A stretch of 34,011 nt of DNA. Origin: Rhodospirillaceae bacterium (GTDB taxonomy: Bacteria; Pseudomonadota; Alphaproteobacteria; SHVZ01). The notes beneath the pieces are model-generated. The model ran no database searches. It was not told the DNA's origin and saw only the letters and a program-made list of their open reading frames with translations. Where the stretch lies: positions 1 through 34,011 of the forward strand of contig JAEULB010000050.1 in assembly GCA_016792585.1 (NCBI GenBank). Reading direction: 5' to 3'. The position numbers were made by a program, and so were the translations under genes. This document shows positions 16,351 to 26,022 of the stretch, piece by piece (position 1 is the first letter of the stretch; the number at the start of each line of letters is the position of its first letter).

Positions 16351-19300
16351 TCACGTGCCGGAGTTGGTCAGCCGCGCGGTGTCCCGGTGCATTTCTTCGA
16401 ATGTCTGATGAAGAAGCCCGGCAAAGATCGCGGCGGTCTCGACGTCATCTCCGTCCAGACAGTCCTGGACGTCCGAGGCGATCTGCCCGAGGCGCTGGGC
16501 TCCGACCGAGCGCGCGGCTCCCTTGAGAGCGTGTGCGGCGTCGCGCGCGGCCTTCTTCTCTTGGGCGGAGAGTGCGGAGGCGACGGCCTCGATCATACGA
16601 GGAACGTCGGCGATGAAGCCGGCAAGGAAGGTTCGAGCTTCCTCGCCGAAACCGCCGAAGGTCTCCGACAGCCGCTGAAGATCGAGGACCTGAGGATCGA
16701 TGTCGGGGAGCGCCTTCGATGAATCTGCGGCCTCGGCCTTCCGCGCCGACGGCCGTCGGCGCAGGGCGCGGGCCTGGGGAAGCCATTTTTCGAGCGCGGC
16801 GAGAAGCGCCTTGGAGTCGATCGGCTTGGTCAGATAGGTGTCCATGCCCGCATCCAGGCACTGCTGCTCGGTCCCCGGCAGCGCATCGGCGGTGAGGGCC
16901 ACGATCGGGACCCGTTGCCCCGGCGCTTCCCCGACGCGCAGCTTCCGGGTCAGTTCGAAGCCGTCCATCTCGGGCATGTGGAAGTCGGTCAGAACGAGGC
17001 CGTGCTCGCCCTGCCGGTACGCCGCGAGGGCCAGGGCGCCGTTGTCGAAGACCTCGCAAGCGTATCCGCGCTGTCCCAGCAGGCGACGGATGACAATCTG
17101 GTTGGTCGTATTGTCCTCGGCGACGAGGATCAATGCCCCGGCCGCGCGGGCGTCCTCGGTCTCGGGCGGCACCCAGCCGATCGCATCGTCCTCGAATGCG
17201 GCCTGCCGGGCCTCGAGGCTGGTGAGTCCGCAGGCTGCGGCCAGTACATGCCACAAGCGCCGCCGCCTCAACGGCAATGCCAGCGAGGCGAACAGGCCCG
17301 CGCGGTCGGCCGCGGCGAGCGTGGAGGCCATCGCCCGCGACGCGACCAGGACTACCTTGGTCTCCCATGAGTCGGCGACCATCAGGACGCCGCGAGCGAC
17401 CTCGAGTCCGGACTGATCGGACGGCGTCGCCCTGACCAGCAGGATGTCGCCGGCGCCACCGGCTTCGTGCCGCCGCCGCAGTTCGGAGACGATGTCGTCC
17501 GAGGTTTCCATCCAGACGACGTCGCGGACTCCGCCCGCGGCCAGGAGCCTCTCCGCCGCTCGGCGAAGCGCCGGCTCGAAGCCTGCGGCGACGACGCGTG
17601 CATCGCTGATGTCGAAGTCGGGGTGGTCGCGCTCGCCGTCGGATGCCTGGAACGGAAGTTCGAACCAGAACGTCGATCCCTTCCCGGACTCCGAGCGCAC
17701 GCCGATGGCGCCGCCCATCATCTCGCTGAGTCTCTGGCAGATCGAAAGGCCGAGCCCGGTGCCGCCGTACTTCCGGGCGGTTGAGGCGTCGGCTTGAACG
17801 AACGGCTTGAATAGCCGCGCTTGCTGCTCCTCGGTGAGCCCGATGCCGGTGTCGGTGACCTCGAAGCGGACGCGGACGACCTGTTCGGTTTCGTCGGCCA
17901 GCGGCGAGACTGTGATCGAGATGCCGCCCGTTTCCGTGAACTTGATGGCGTTGCCAGCGAGATTGAGCAGGATCTGGCGCAGCCTGGTCGGGTCCCCGAT
18001 GAGAAGGTCCGGTATCGCGGGGTCGATGTCGACCAAGAGTCCCAAGCCCTTGTCGTCGGCTCTCGCGCCGATCAATTCGCCCACGCCCTCCACGGATTCG
18101 GTCAGCGAGAACGGGACCTTCTCGATGTCGAGCTTCCCTGCCTCGATCTTCGAGAAGTCCAAGATGTCGTTGATGATCGTGAGCAGGGCCTGGGCCGAGC
18201 CGCGGACCACGGAGGTCATGCTCTTTTGGTCTTCGGTCAGCTCCGTCTGGTCGAGCATCTCGGCCATGCTCATGACGCCGTTCATCGGGGTGCGGATCTC
18301 GTGGCTCATCATCGCGAGGAAGGACGACTTCGCCTTCGTCGCCTCCTCGGCTGCCTCCTTCGCCCGCTCAAGATCCGCCTGCGCCTTCTTGCGCTGCGTG
18401 ATGTCGCGCATGAAAGTGCAGATGTACTCGTTGCCGCCGAACGCGATGAATTTAGAGAGGGTCTCGACCGGCAGAGCCGTCCCGTCGGCCCGAAGCAGCG
18501 TCTGCTCGCCCGGGACGTCGACGGTGCGCGTCGAAACTGCCTTCCAGATGAGTCCGAAGATCCTGTCGTCGATTCCCTGCATGACGGTGCTGATATGCGC
18601 ACCGATCAGCGAGTCGCGCGGGCGGTCGAGCAGGGCTCCCGCCATCAGGTTCGCTTCGACCACCTTGCCTTTCCGGCCGAACCAGAGCACCCCGTCGGCG
18701 GCGTGTTCGAGTGCATAGTGGACGCGCCGAAGCTCGGACTCCGCCGCCTTCCGCTCAGTGACGTCGTTGAAGACGGAGACGACTCCGCCGTCGGGTGTTG
18801 GAGATCGCAGGATCTCGATGATTTTGCCTTCTGGACCGACGTCCTCGGCCGGTGAACTCGACGGCTGTCGATACATCTCGATGCGGCTGCGCACCAGCTC
18901 CGATGGGTCGCCCGGTCCGTAGTCGCCTCGTGCCGCGCGGAGCATGAGCGCGTCCTGGAGGCTCATGCCCTTGACCACTTCCGGAACCTTGTAGGCCTCG
19001 ATGAAGTTCCGGTTGAAGAGCTGTATGCGCAAGTCGCGATCGACCATCATGATGCCGCCGGACATGTGGTCGAGCGCGGCGTTGAGCTGGCCTGAGACTT
19101 CCATCATCGCGGCCTCGGTCCGGCGCCTGAGCAGGATCTCCGTGCGCAGCTTCGCCATGTAGGCGACGGCGATCGCCAGCAGGGCGAGGAGGCCGGCAAG
19201 AATGAGGATGTTGCGCTTCAGCTCATCGGCAGCCTTGCCGATCGCGACCTCTTCCGGGATGCCGACATACACCGAATAGTCGAGACCAGACTCGCGCGAC

Positions 19301-20265
19301 AGCGGCAGCTGCATGGCCATCAACGGCCGCGCGCCCGGATGACCAGCCTTGTCGCCGCCGTCCTGGAACTCGTGGAACAGTCCGAGGTCGTCTGGAAGGT
19401 TCAGTCGCGCCGCCAGACGGCCGATCGTGACTTTCGCGTTGGCCGCTTCTCCCGCCAGGCCCTTCAGGTACTCGGCCATCTCTGGATGACCGATGAGTTC
19501 GCCGCGGCGGTTGGCGATGAAGGTGGTCCCGGATATCGAACGTGCCTGCTCCTGTGTCACCGCCGAGAGGTCGGAGAGGGTGAAGTCGACTCCGACGACG
19601 CCGATGAGCTCGCCGGCTCGGGCGCGCATCGGCGATGCGTAGGTGATGCCGAGCTCGCCCGCGGTGGCGAAGGGATACGGCTCGGTCCAGATGGCGTCGT
19701 TCGTCTCGAGCGCTTGCCGATACCATGGCCGCGCGCGGGGATCGTAAGGCGTAGGCTTGGCCTGCGAGCGATGCCACTGCTTGGTCGACGGCTCCTGGTA
19801 GAACCACGAATCTGAAGGCTCCGCCGAACGTCGGTCGATCACACGGCGGATTGTCGCGGGTCCGGTGATTTCGGTGACGCCGATCGCCCCGAGGACCTCG
19901 GTCGGGACGGCGATCGACATCTCGAAGGAGCCGTCGGGGAAGCCGACATAGACGCCTGAAATTCGCTTCTGGCTTTTGACCGTTCCGGCGGCGATCGCCT
20001 GGATGGCGTGCAGCCGTTCCTCGTTGGCGAGATCGCTTTCGGCGATGTCGATGGCCTGGGCGACGACGGAACGGACCGGCGCCAGGATGGTGTCTACCTG
20101 CTGGACGACGGTGAGCGCCGTCTGGCGGACGTCGCTGCGTCTCTCCTGGAGCAGGCTCGCGCGCGAGGTATCGTAGACCCGAGCCAGGATCACGCCTGTG
20201 ACGGCAAGGACGGCGACGGAGATCAGGGCCGCCAAGATCAATCGTGGGGAGAGTCTTTGCGCCAT
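16351..20265 (-). CDS. Hybrid sensor histidine kinase (dCache-PAS-PAS-HisKA-HATPase-pseudoREC-REC-HPt)
   Basis: 1304-residue inner-membrane phosphorelay protein. Order: helix at 8-28; periplasmic double-Cache domain about 35-345 (WYRQAL, GVVGVDFTLSDL); helix 352-370; a PAS domain of the PAS_7 type about 393-505; a second PAS about 512-635; HisKA with His near 655 in MMSHEIRTPMNG; ATPase with DTGIGL and GTGLGL; a receiver-like region about 886-1010 without an acceptor aspartate; a true receiver with Asp near 1094 in LTDFHMPEMDG; and an HPt domain with His near 1245 in AHALKGAARSVG. The ligand is probably a small molecule bound by dCache. The ATG at 20263-20265 is chosen over a GTG 14 codons upstream. 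The CheY-like gene follows by 7 bases. Confidence 0.92.
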   Translation of the reverse strand: MAQRLSPRLILAALISVAVLAVTGVILARVYDTSRASLLQERRSDVRQTALTVVQQVDTILAPVRSVVAQAIDIAESDLANEERLHAIQAIAAGTVKSQKRISGVYVGFPDGSFEMSIAVPTEVLGAIGVTEITGPATIRRVIDRRSAEPSDSWFYQEPSTKQWHRSQAKPTPYDPRARPWYRQALETNDAIWTEPYPFATAGELGITYASPMRARAGELIGVVGVDFTLSDLSAVTQEQARSISGTTFIANRRGELIGHPEMAEYLKGLAGEAANAKVTIGRLAARLNLPDDLGLFHEFQDGGDKAGHPGARPLMAMQLPLSRESGLDYSVYVGIPEEVAIGKAADELKRNILILAGLLALLAIAVAYMAKLRTEILLRRRTEAAMMEVSGQLNAALDHMSGGIMMVDRDLRIQLFNRNFIEAYKVPEVVKGMSLQDALMLRAARGDYGPGDPSELVRSRIEMYRQPSSSPAEDVGPEGKIIEILRSPTPDGGVVSVFNDVTERKAAESELRRVHYALEHAADGVLWFGRKGKVVEANLMAGALLDRPRDSLIGAHISTVMQGIDDRIFGLIWKAVSTRTVDVPGEQTLLRADGTALPVETLSKFIAFGGNEYICTFMRDITQRKKAQADLERAKEAAEEATKAKSSFLAMMSHEIRTPMNGVMSMAEMLDQTELTEDQKSMTSVVRGSAQALLTIINDILDFSKIEAGKLDIEKVPFSLTESVEGVGELIGARADDKGLGLLVDIDPAIPDLLIGDPTRLRQILLNLAGNAIKFTETGGISITVSPLADETEQVVRVRFEVTDTGIGLTEEQQARLFKPFVQADASTARKYGGTGLGLSICQRLSEMMGGAIGVRSESGKGSTFWFELPFQASDGERDHPDFDISDARVVAAGFEPALRRAAERLLAAGGVRDVVWMETSDDIVSELRRRHEAGGAGDILLVRATPSDQSGLEVARGVLMVADSWETKVVLVASRAMASTLAAADRAGLFASLALPLRRRRLWHVLAAACGLTSLEARQAAFEDDAIGWVPPETEDARAAGALILVAEDNTTNQIVIRRLLGQRGYACEVFDNGALALAAYRQGEHGLVLTDFHMPEMDGFELTRKLRVGEAPGQRVPIVALTADALPGTEQQCLDAGMDTYLTKPIDSKALLAALEKWLPQARALRRRPSARKAEAADSSKALPDIDPQVLDLQRLSETFGGFGEEARTFLAGFIADVPRMIEAVASALSAQEKKAARDAAHALKGAARSVGAQRLGQIASDVQDCLDGDDVETAAIFAGLLHQTFEEMHRDTARLTNSGT

Positions 20266-20433
20266 CACGAAGCCCCGCAGGTCTCGGCCGTAGGGGCCGG
20301 TTCGCACATGAAGCCCTGTTCATACGAGATAAGGCGCGAATTTTAATAAAAACTTATATCCAGGGCTCGCGGCATCGGCGGTGCCGAGCAAGTCGGATCG
20401 GCCCAAGGAAGGCGTAGAAATTCACATAACTAA

Positions 20434-20448
20434 TTGATTTTAAATCAA
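20434..20448. promoter_or_regulatory. AT-rich palindrome, possible operator
   Basis: TTGATTT and AAATCAA flank a single central T, a perfect 7-1-7 inverted repeat upstream of the trxA promoter. The half-sites TTGAT/ATCAA recall FNR-type boxes, but they are 5 bases apart rather than the canonical 4, so the factor is unknown. Confidence 0.35.
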
Positions 20449-20476
20449 AATTATCGAGGCGCTGATCGCCGAATCC

Positions 20477-20505
20477 TTGACGTTGACGGCGCCTCTGCCT
20501 AAATT
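20477..20505 (+). promoter_or_regulatory. Predicted trxA promoter
   Basis: TTGACG (20477-20482), a 17-base spacer and TAAATT (20500-20505). An alternative pair, TTGACG at 20483-20488 with TAAAAA, overlaps it with a 16-base spacer. The leader would include the hairpin at 20515-20537. Confidence 0.55.
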
Positions 20506-20514
20506 AAAAAGAAC

Positions 20515-20537
20515 GGGCGCCTCTTCCGATGGCGCCC
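20515..20537 (-). terminator. Hairpin with T-rich tail on the minus strand, in the trxA leader
   Basis: A perfect 7-bp inverted repeat (GGGCGCC at 20515-20521, GGCGCCC at 20531-20537). Read on the minus strand it is followed by GTTCTTTTTAATTT, the form of an intrinsic terminator, which would stop transcripts running antisense through trxA. On the plus strand it is simply a 5' leader hairpin. Confidence 0.45.
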
Positions 20538-20573
20538 TTCGCGTCTCAGGCCTTCATTCCCCGGGGAACCGCC

Positions 20574-20900
20574 ATGTCCGAATCCACGACCAAAGTCAGC
20601 GACGCCACCTTCGAGGCTGACGTCCTCCGTTCGAGCCGGCCGGTGCTGGTCGATTTCTGGGCGGAGTGGTGCGGGCCCTGCAAGATGATCGGCCCGTCGC
20701 TCGAGGAGCTGGCGAAGGAGTATGGCGAGAAGGTCACCATCGCCAAGGTGAACATCGACGAGAGCCCGTCGGTGGCGAGCCGCTACAACGTGCGCTCGAT
20801 CCCGGCGCTGATGGTCTTCAAGGGCGGCCAGGTCGCCGCCAGCCGCATCGGCGCCATGCCGAAGAACAAGATCAAGGAGTGGGTCGACTCCGTCATCTGA
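20574..20900 (+). CDS. trxA: Thioredoxin
   Basis: 108-residue cytosolic thioredoxin, the general disulfide reductant and a likely electron donor for the ribonucleotide reductase encoded in this window. The redox site is WCGPCK (Cys33, Cys36), with Asp27 in VDFWAEW, the cis-proline in RSIPALMVF and the closing helix. The start ATG follows GGGGAACCGCC, a usable ribosome site, and gives the standard length; the ATG at 20529 would add an unneeded 15-residue tail and lies inside a hairpin. It is transcribed alone: a good promoter upstream and a strong terminator immediately after the stop. Confidence 0.95.
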   Translation: MSESTTKVSDATFEADVLRSSRPVLVDFWAEWCGPCKMIGPSLEELAKEYGEKVTIAKVNIDESPSVASRYNVRSIPALMVFKGGQVAASRIGAMPKNKIKEWVDSVI

Positions 20901-20925
20901 CGGCCGACCCTCCTTCGTCGTCTCG

Positions 20926-20949
20926 AACGGGCGCCCTCAGGCGCCCGTT
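20926..20949 (+). terminator. Intrinsic terminator of trxA
   Basis: A 10-bp perfect stem (AACGGGCGCC at 20926-20935, GGCGCCCGTT at 20940-20949), a 4-base loop CTCA, then TCGTTTT. The TCA of the loop (20937-20939) is, on the other strand, the TGA stop of the convergent GST gene. Confidence 0.8.
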
Positions 20950-21542
20950 TCGTTTTGGTTGAGCGCCCAGGCGCGCTTGAACGCCGGACGCTCCGTGCAG
21001 CGCCTGACGTAGGCGGCGCTGGCCGGCTTCAGCGCCACGATCTTCATCCCCTCGCTGCCGAAATAGAGGTCGCCGCCGATCAGCACGTCGGCAGCCGAGA
21101 ACCTCTCGCCGAGAATCCATGGTCCGCCGGCGACGAGCGCTTCGTCGATCGCGTTGAACACCCGGTCGAAGTCGCCCCAGCCCGCCTGGCTCGGCGGGAT
21201 CTGCACATTGGCGATCTTCTGCACGAACGCTGCCTCGATATTGGCGCGGAAGAACGACCAGTGCAGGTATCGACCGCGGAGCGGATCGCCGATCGCCGGA
21301 GCCAGGTTCGCTTCGGGGCAGCGCTCGGCGACATAGGCGCAGATCGCCGCCGACTCGGCGACCGAGACCTCGCCATCGGTCAGCGCCGGCACCTTCTCCA
21401 TTGGATTGATGCGGTGGTACTCCGGTGACTGGTGCTTGCCGGCGCGGAAGTCGACCTCTTCCTTCTCGTAGGGTCGTCCGGCTTCTTCCAGGATCCAGAA
21501 CGCTCTCAGCGACCTCGTCTTCGGCGCGTAATAGAGCTTCAT
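20937..21542 (-). CDS. Glutathione S-transferase family protein
   Basis: 201-residue GST with a thioredoxin-like N-terminal domain (KLYYAPKTRSLRAFWILEE), a cis-Pro segment KVPALTDGEVSVAESAAICAY around residues 50-70, and a helical C-terminal domain. It is distinct from the YibF-like GST at 4185. Substrate unknown. The start at 21540-21542 is preferred since GGAGG lies 5 bases before it; an upstream ATG 12 bases earlier has none. It is the last gene of trpB-trpA-accD-folC-GST on the minus strand (25 bases after folC). Its stop codon falls in the loop of the trxA terminator. Confidence 0.87.
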   Translation of the reverse strand: MKLYYAPKTRSLRAFWILEEAGRPYEKEEVDFRAGKHQSPEYHRINPMEKVPALTDGEVSVAESAAICAYVAERCPEANLAPAIGDPLRGRYLHWSFFRANIEAAFVQKIANVQIPPSQAGWGDFDRVFNAIDEALVAGGPWILGERFSAADVLIGGDLYFGSEGMKIVALKPASAAYVRRCTERPAFKRAWALNQNETGA

Positions 21543-21567
21543 CGCCGCCTCCATCGGTTCGGAAGCC

Positions 21568-22866
21568 TCAACCGTTCTCGGCCAGCACCGATCCCGCGAG
21601 ATAGAGCGAGCCGCAGATCAGGATGCGCCCTGTCGCCCCGCCCTTGGCGATGATGTCGGCGACGGCGGCGGCGACGCTGGGAGACGCGGTCCCGGGCAAT
21701 CCCAGCTCGCGCGCGGCCGCGGCGATCGTTTCCGGATCGTGGCTCGACGGCAGATCCGGGATGGGGACGCCGTGGACGCTGTCGACGAGGCCGAGGAAGG
21801 GCCTGAAGATAGGTTGCGGCTGGCGCTGCTTCTGGGTCGCGAACACGATGTGGAGCGGGCGCTTCGGCCAGGTCCGCATCGTCGCCGCCACGACCTCGGC
21901 GCCGCCGGCGTTGTGGGTACCGTCGAGCCATATCGCCCAGCCTGCCGGCAATGACGCGACCAGCGGCCCCTTGCTGAGCCGTTGCAGACGCGCCGGCCAG
22001 CGCACGGTGCCGAGTCCCGCGGCGATGGCGTCGTCGGAAACCTTGATCTCCGGGCAGGCCTCCAGCACGGCGATGGCGGTGCCGGCGTTCGGATACTGGT
22101 AGTCGCCGAACAGGCCCGGCCTCGGCAGCAGGCGCTTGCCCTTGGCGCTCTCGTAGCCGAGGCGGCCGTCGGCTTCCCGCCAGGCCTTCCACTCGCGGCC
22201 GGCGCGGAAGATCGGCGCACCGATCTCTGCGGCCTTGGCGTCGAACACGGCGGCGGCCTCGGGCTGCTGCGGGCCGATGATCGCTGGCCGGCCCGGCTTC
22301 ATGATCTCGGCCTTCTCGGCGGCGATCTTCGCCAGCGTGTCGCCGAGGAACTCCATGTGGTCGAACGAGATCGGCGTGATCGCCGCCGCCGCCGGCCTGT
22401 CGACCATGTTGGTTGCATCCAGGCGCCCGCCGAGGCCGGTCTCCAGCAACACGACGTCGCCCGAGATGCGCGAGAAGGCGACGAAGGCGGAGGCGGTGAT
22501 GAGCTCGAAATGCTGCGGCGAGATTCCATCGCCGGCGCGCGCGACCTCTTCCAGGAGCTCGGCCAGCAGCTCGGCCTCGATGTCGTGCCCGGCGAGATAG
22601 ATGCGTTCGGTCACGCTGACGAGATCGGGCGAGATCGTCATGTGGACCTTGAGGCCGGCGGCCTCGCACATGGCGCGGAGGAAGGCGACCAGCGAGCCTT
22701 TGCCGTTGGTGCCGGCGACGTGGATCGCCGGCGGGATCCGCTTCTGCGGGTTGCCGAGACGCGCCAGCAGCGTCCGCATCTTGTCGAGCGAGAACTTGCC
22801 GGGATGGGTGCGCTGCGCCTTGAGCGGATCGAGGATCCGGTTGATGCGCTCGATTGGCGTGGGCAC
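21568..22866 (-). CDS. folC: Bifunctional folylpolyglutamate synthase/dihydrofolate synthase
   Basis: Adds glutamate to dihydropteroate and to folates, an ATP-dependent cytosolic step in folate synthesis. The 432-residue Mur-ligase-like protein has the P-loop AGTNGKGSL (residues 51-59), the signature ISPDLVSVTERI, ETGLGGRLDATN, and a C-terminal domain with LDGTHNAGGAE. Length is normal. It lies 6 bases downstream of accD on the minus strand, the accD-folC order being common in Proteobacteria. Confidence 0.94.
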   Translation of the reverse strand: MPTPIERINRILDPLKAQRTHPGKFSLDKMRTLLARLGNPQKRIPPAIHVAGTNGKGSLVAFLRAMCEAAGLKVHMTISPDLVSVTERIYLAGHDIEAELLAELLEEVARAGDGISPQHFELITASAFVAFSRISGDVVLLETGLGGRLDATNMVDRPAAAAITPISFDHMEFLGDTLAKIAAEKAEIMKPGRPAIIGPQQPEAAAVFDAKAAEIGAPIFRAGREWKAWREADGRLGYESAKGKRLLPRPGLFGDYQYPNAGTAIAVLEACPEIKVSDDAIAAGLGTVRWPARLQRLSKGPLVASLPAGWAIWLDGTHNAGGAEVVAATMRTWPKRPLHIVFATQKQRQPQPIFRPFLGLVDSVHGVPIPDLPSSHDPETIAAAARELGLPGTASPSVAAAVADIIAKGGATGRILICGSLYLAGSVLAENG

Positions 22867-22872
22867 GACGCC

Positions 22873-23787
22873 TTAGACCCGTGGCTGCTGGGGGATCGCG
22901 ACTTCGGGCGTCGGCAGGGTCACCACCTCGGCCGAGGGCTTGGGGCGCATCAGCAGGCCGAGGATGCGGGCCAGCGCCGCCTTGAGCTCCAGACGCGGCA
23001 CGACCAGGTCGACCATGCCGTGGTCGTTCAGGTACTCGGCGCGCTGGAAGCCATCCGGCAGCTTTTCGCGGATCGTCTCCTGGATCACGCGCTGGCCGGC
23101 GAAGCCGATCAGGCTTCCGGGCTCGGCGATGTGCACGTCGCCCAGCATGGCGAAGGACGCGGTGACGCCGCCGGTGGTGGGATCGGTCAGCAGGACGATG
23201 TAGGGAAGGCCGGCCGACTTCACTTCCTCGACCGCGAGCACGGTCCGGGGCATCTGCATCAGCGACAGGATGCCTTCCTGCATGCGGGCGCCACCGGAGG
23301 CCGGGATCGCGATCAGCGCCGCCTGCTGCAGCTTGGCGAGCTTGGCCGCGGCAAGGAAGGACTCGCCGACCGCCACGCCCATCGATCCCGCCATGAAGTC
23401 GAAGTTGAACACGGCGACGACCGCCGGCACGCCGCCGATCGTGCCGTGGGCGACGATCAGCGCGTCCTGCTCGGAGGTTTCGCTCTGCGCGTCCTTGAGG
23501 CGCTCGGTGTAGCGCTTGCGGTCGCGAAAGCGCAGCGGATCGACCGGCGCCTTCGGCAGCTCGATGCGCGTGTACTTGCCCTCGTCGAACAGCATGCCCA
23601 GGCGCTTGAGGGCCGGCAGGCGGAGATGATGGCCGCACTTGTCGCAGACATGAAGGTTCGCCTCCAGGTCGCGGTGGAAGATCATCTGCCCGCAGCCCGG
23701 ACACTTGTGCCAGAGGTTGTCGGGCGTATCGCGCTGCTTGACCAGCGCGCGGAGCTTCGGGCGGACGAAGTTGGTGAGCCAGTTCAT
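22873..23787 (-). CDS. accD: Acetyl-CoA carboxylase carboxyltransferase subunit beta
   Basis: With AccA it transfers CO2 from carboxybiotin to acetyl-CoA, forming malonyl-CoA for fatty acids. The 304-residue protein begins with a zinc ribbon, Cys29, Cys32, Cys48 and Cys51, followed by a crotonase-fold domain with [21 protein letters not shown] and [10 protein letters not shown], the acetyl-CoA and carboxybiotin binding loops. Its ATG overlaps the trpA stop by 4 bases, and folC follows by 6 bases. Confidence 0.96.
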   Translation of the reverse strand: MNWLTNFVRPKLRALVKQRDTPDNLWHKCPGCGQMIFHRDLEANLHVCDKCGHHLRLPALKRLGMLFDEGKYTRIELPKAPVDPLRFRDRKRYTERLKDAQSETSEQDALIVAHGTIGGVPAVVAVFNFDFMAGSMGVAVGESFLAAAKLAKLQQAALIAIPASGGARMQEGILSLMQMPRTVLAVEEVKSAGLPYIVLLTDPTTGGVTASFAMLGDVHIAEPGSLIGFAGQRVIQETIREKLPDGFQRAEYLNDHGMVDLVVPRLELKAALARILGLLMRPKPSAEVVTLPTPEVAIPQQPRV

Positions 23788-24601
23788 GCGTTCACCCGCG
23801 CGCCGCGCACGCCGGCGGCAAGCTCGGCGATGAACTTGTGGGTCTTCGCCACCGCTTCGGCCGGCTGCTTCAGGTGATCGGCGATGACCTTGACCACGGC
23901 TGTGCCGACCACGGCCGCATCGGCGACGCGGGCGACCGCGGCGGCCTGATCGGGCGTGTTGATGCCGAAGCCGACCGCGATCGGCAGCTGGGTCGCGCGC
24001 TTGAGGCGGGCCACCGCCTGCTCGATCTTGTTCACGTCGCCGGAGGCGGTTCCGGTGATGCCGGTAATCGACACGTAGTAGACGAAGCCCGACGAGTTGG
24101 TGAGCACCTTGGGCAGGCGCACGTCGTCGGTCGTGGGCGTCGCCAGCCGGATGAAGGCGATGTCCTTCTTCAGGGCGGGCAGGCAGAGTTCTTCGTCTTC
24201 CTCGGCCGGCATGTCGACCATGATCAGCCCGTCCACGCCGGCCTTCAGCGCGTCGTCGAGGAAGCGGTCGACGCCGTAGATGTAGACCGGGTTGTAGTAG
24301 CCCATCAGCACCAACGGTGTGGTCTTGTCGCTTTCGCGGAAGCCGCGCACGAGGTCGAGAGTCTTCTTCAGCGTCATGCCTGCCTTGAGCGCGCGCTGGC
24401 TCGCCGCCTGGATCGCCGGGCCGTCGGCCATCGGATCGGTGAACGGCATGCCTAGCTCGACGAAGTCGGCGCCGGCCCTGGGCAGGCCCTTCAGAAGATC
24501 GAGAGACGTCTTCGGATCCGGATCGCCGGCGGTGATGAAGATCCCGAGCCCGGCCCGGTTCGCCTTCTTGAGCTCGGCGAAGCGGTCGGCGATACGCTTG
24601 G

Positions 24602-24605
<4 letters not shown>
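23784..24605 (-). CDS. trpA: Tryptophan synthase alpha subunit
   Basis: Cleaves indole-3-glycerol phosphate to indole and glyceraldehyde 3-phosphate. The 273-residue TIM barrel carries Glu50 and Asp61 in [16 protein letters not shown], the catalytic pair, plus GITGTASG for phosphate binding and VGFGIN. The start at 24603-24605 overlaps the trpB stop (ATGA), and the stop overlaps the accD start (ATGA), so trpB-trpA-accD translation is linked. Both subunits form the cytosolic alpha2-beta2 complex. Confidence 0.96.
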
Positions 24606-25822
<1,217 letters not shown>

Positions 25823-25846
25823 GAATTCATCGCCGTAGTGGGGAAA

Positions 25847-25899
25847 GGCCCGCTCCTGGAGCGGGCCGGCACTATGCGGAAGAGGGGGGCCGGGCGCAA
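25847..25899 (-). promoter_or_regulatory. Predicted trpB promoter with 5' leader hairpin
   Basis: On the minus strand TTGCGC (25899 down to 25894), a 17-base spacer and CATAGT (25876 down to 25871) are followed at once by a perfect 10-1-10 hairpin (25867 down to 25847, arms GGCCCGCTCC/GGAGCGGGCC). The hairpin would form the very 5' end of the message and has TTTCCCC after it. It could stabilise the mRNA or act as a weak attenuator. Confidence 0.4.
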
Positions 25900-26022
25900 G
25901 CGGCGAGCGGCAGGAAACTGGCAGGTTTTCGATGGGGTTCGGCCCCTGGACTTGAGCCCTGGGGGACGCCAGAGTTTCGGCCAAGGCCGCGCACCAAGGC
26001 CAGGCCGTCAAGGGAGGCTGTC

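Larger units (their letters stand above)
20266..20573. other. AT-rich intergenic region between the hybrid kinase and trxA
   Basis: This is the only stretch of about 300 bases without a gene. It is divergently flanked and contains AT-rich tracts (20338-20360, 20425-20455), an almost perfect palindrome at 20434-20448, the trxA promoter (20477-20505) and a hairpin at 20515-20537. An in-frame ATG at 20529 could add 15 residues to thioredoxin but is not preferred. No further gene is visible. Confidence 0.6.

Noticed and set aside
20266..20307. N-terminal extension of the hybrid kinase from a GTG at 20307
   Set aside because: It would add 14 charged residues before the membrane helix; the ATG at 20265 gives a normal N-terminus.
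20434..20448. FNR/CRP-type box
   Set aside because: Half-sites match TTGAT/ATCAA but the spacing is 5, not 4; kept only as an unassigned palindrome.
25823..26011. Trp leader peptide before trpB (TTG ACG GCC TGG CCT TGG on the minus strand)
   Set aside because: The frame has two Trp codons but starts with TTG, has no good ribosome site, and runs without a stop into trpB, so it is not an attenuator peptide.
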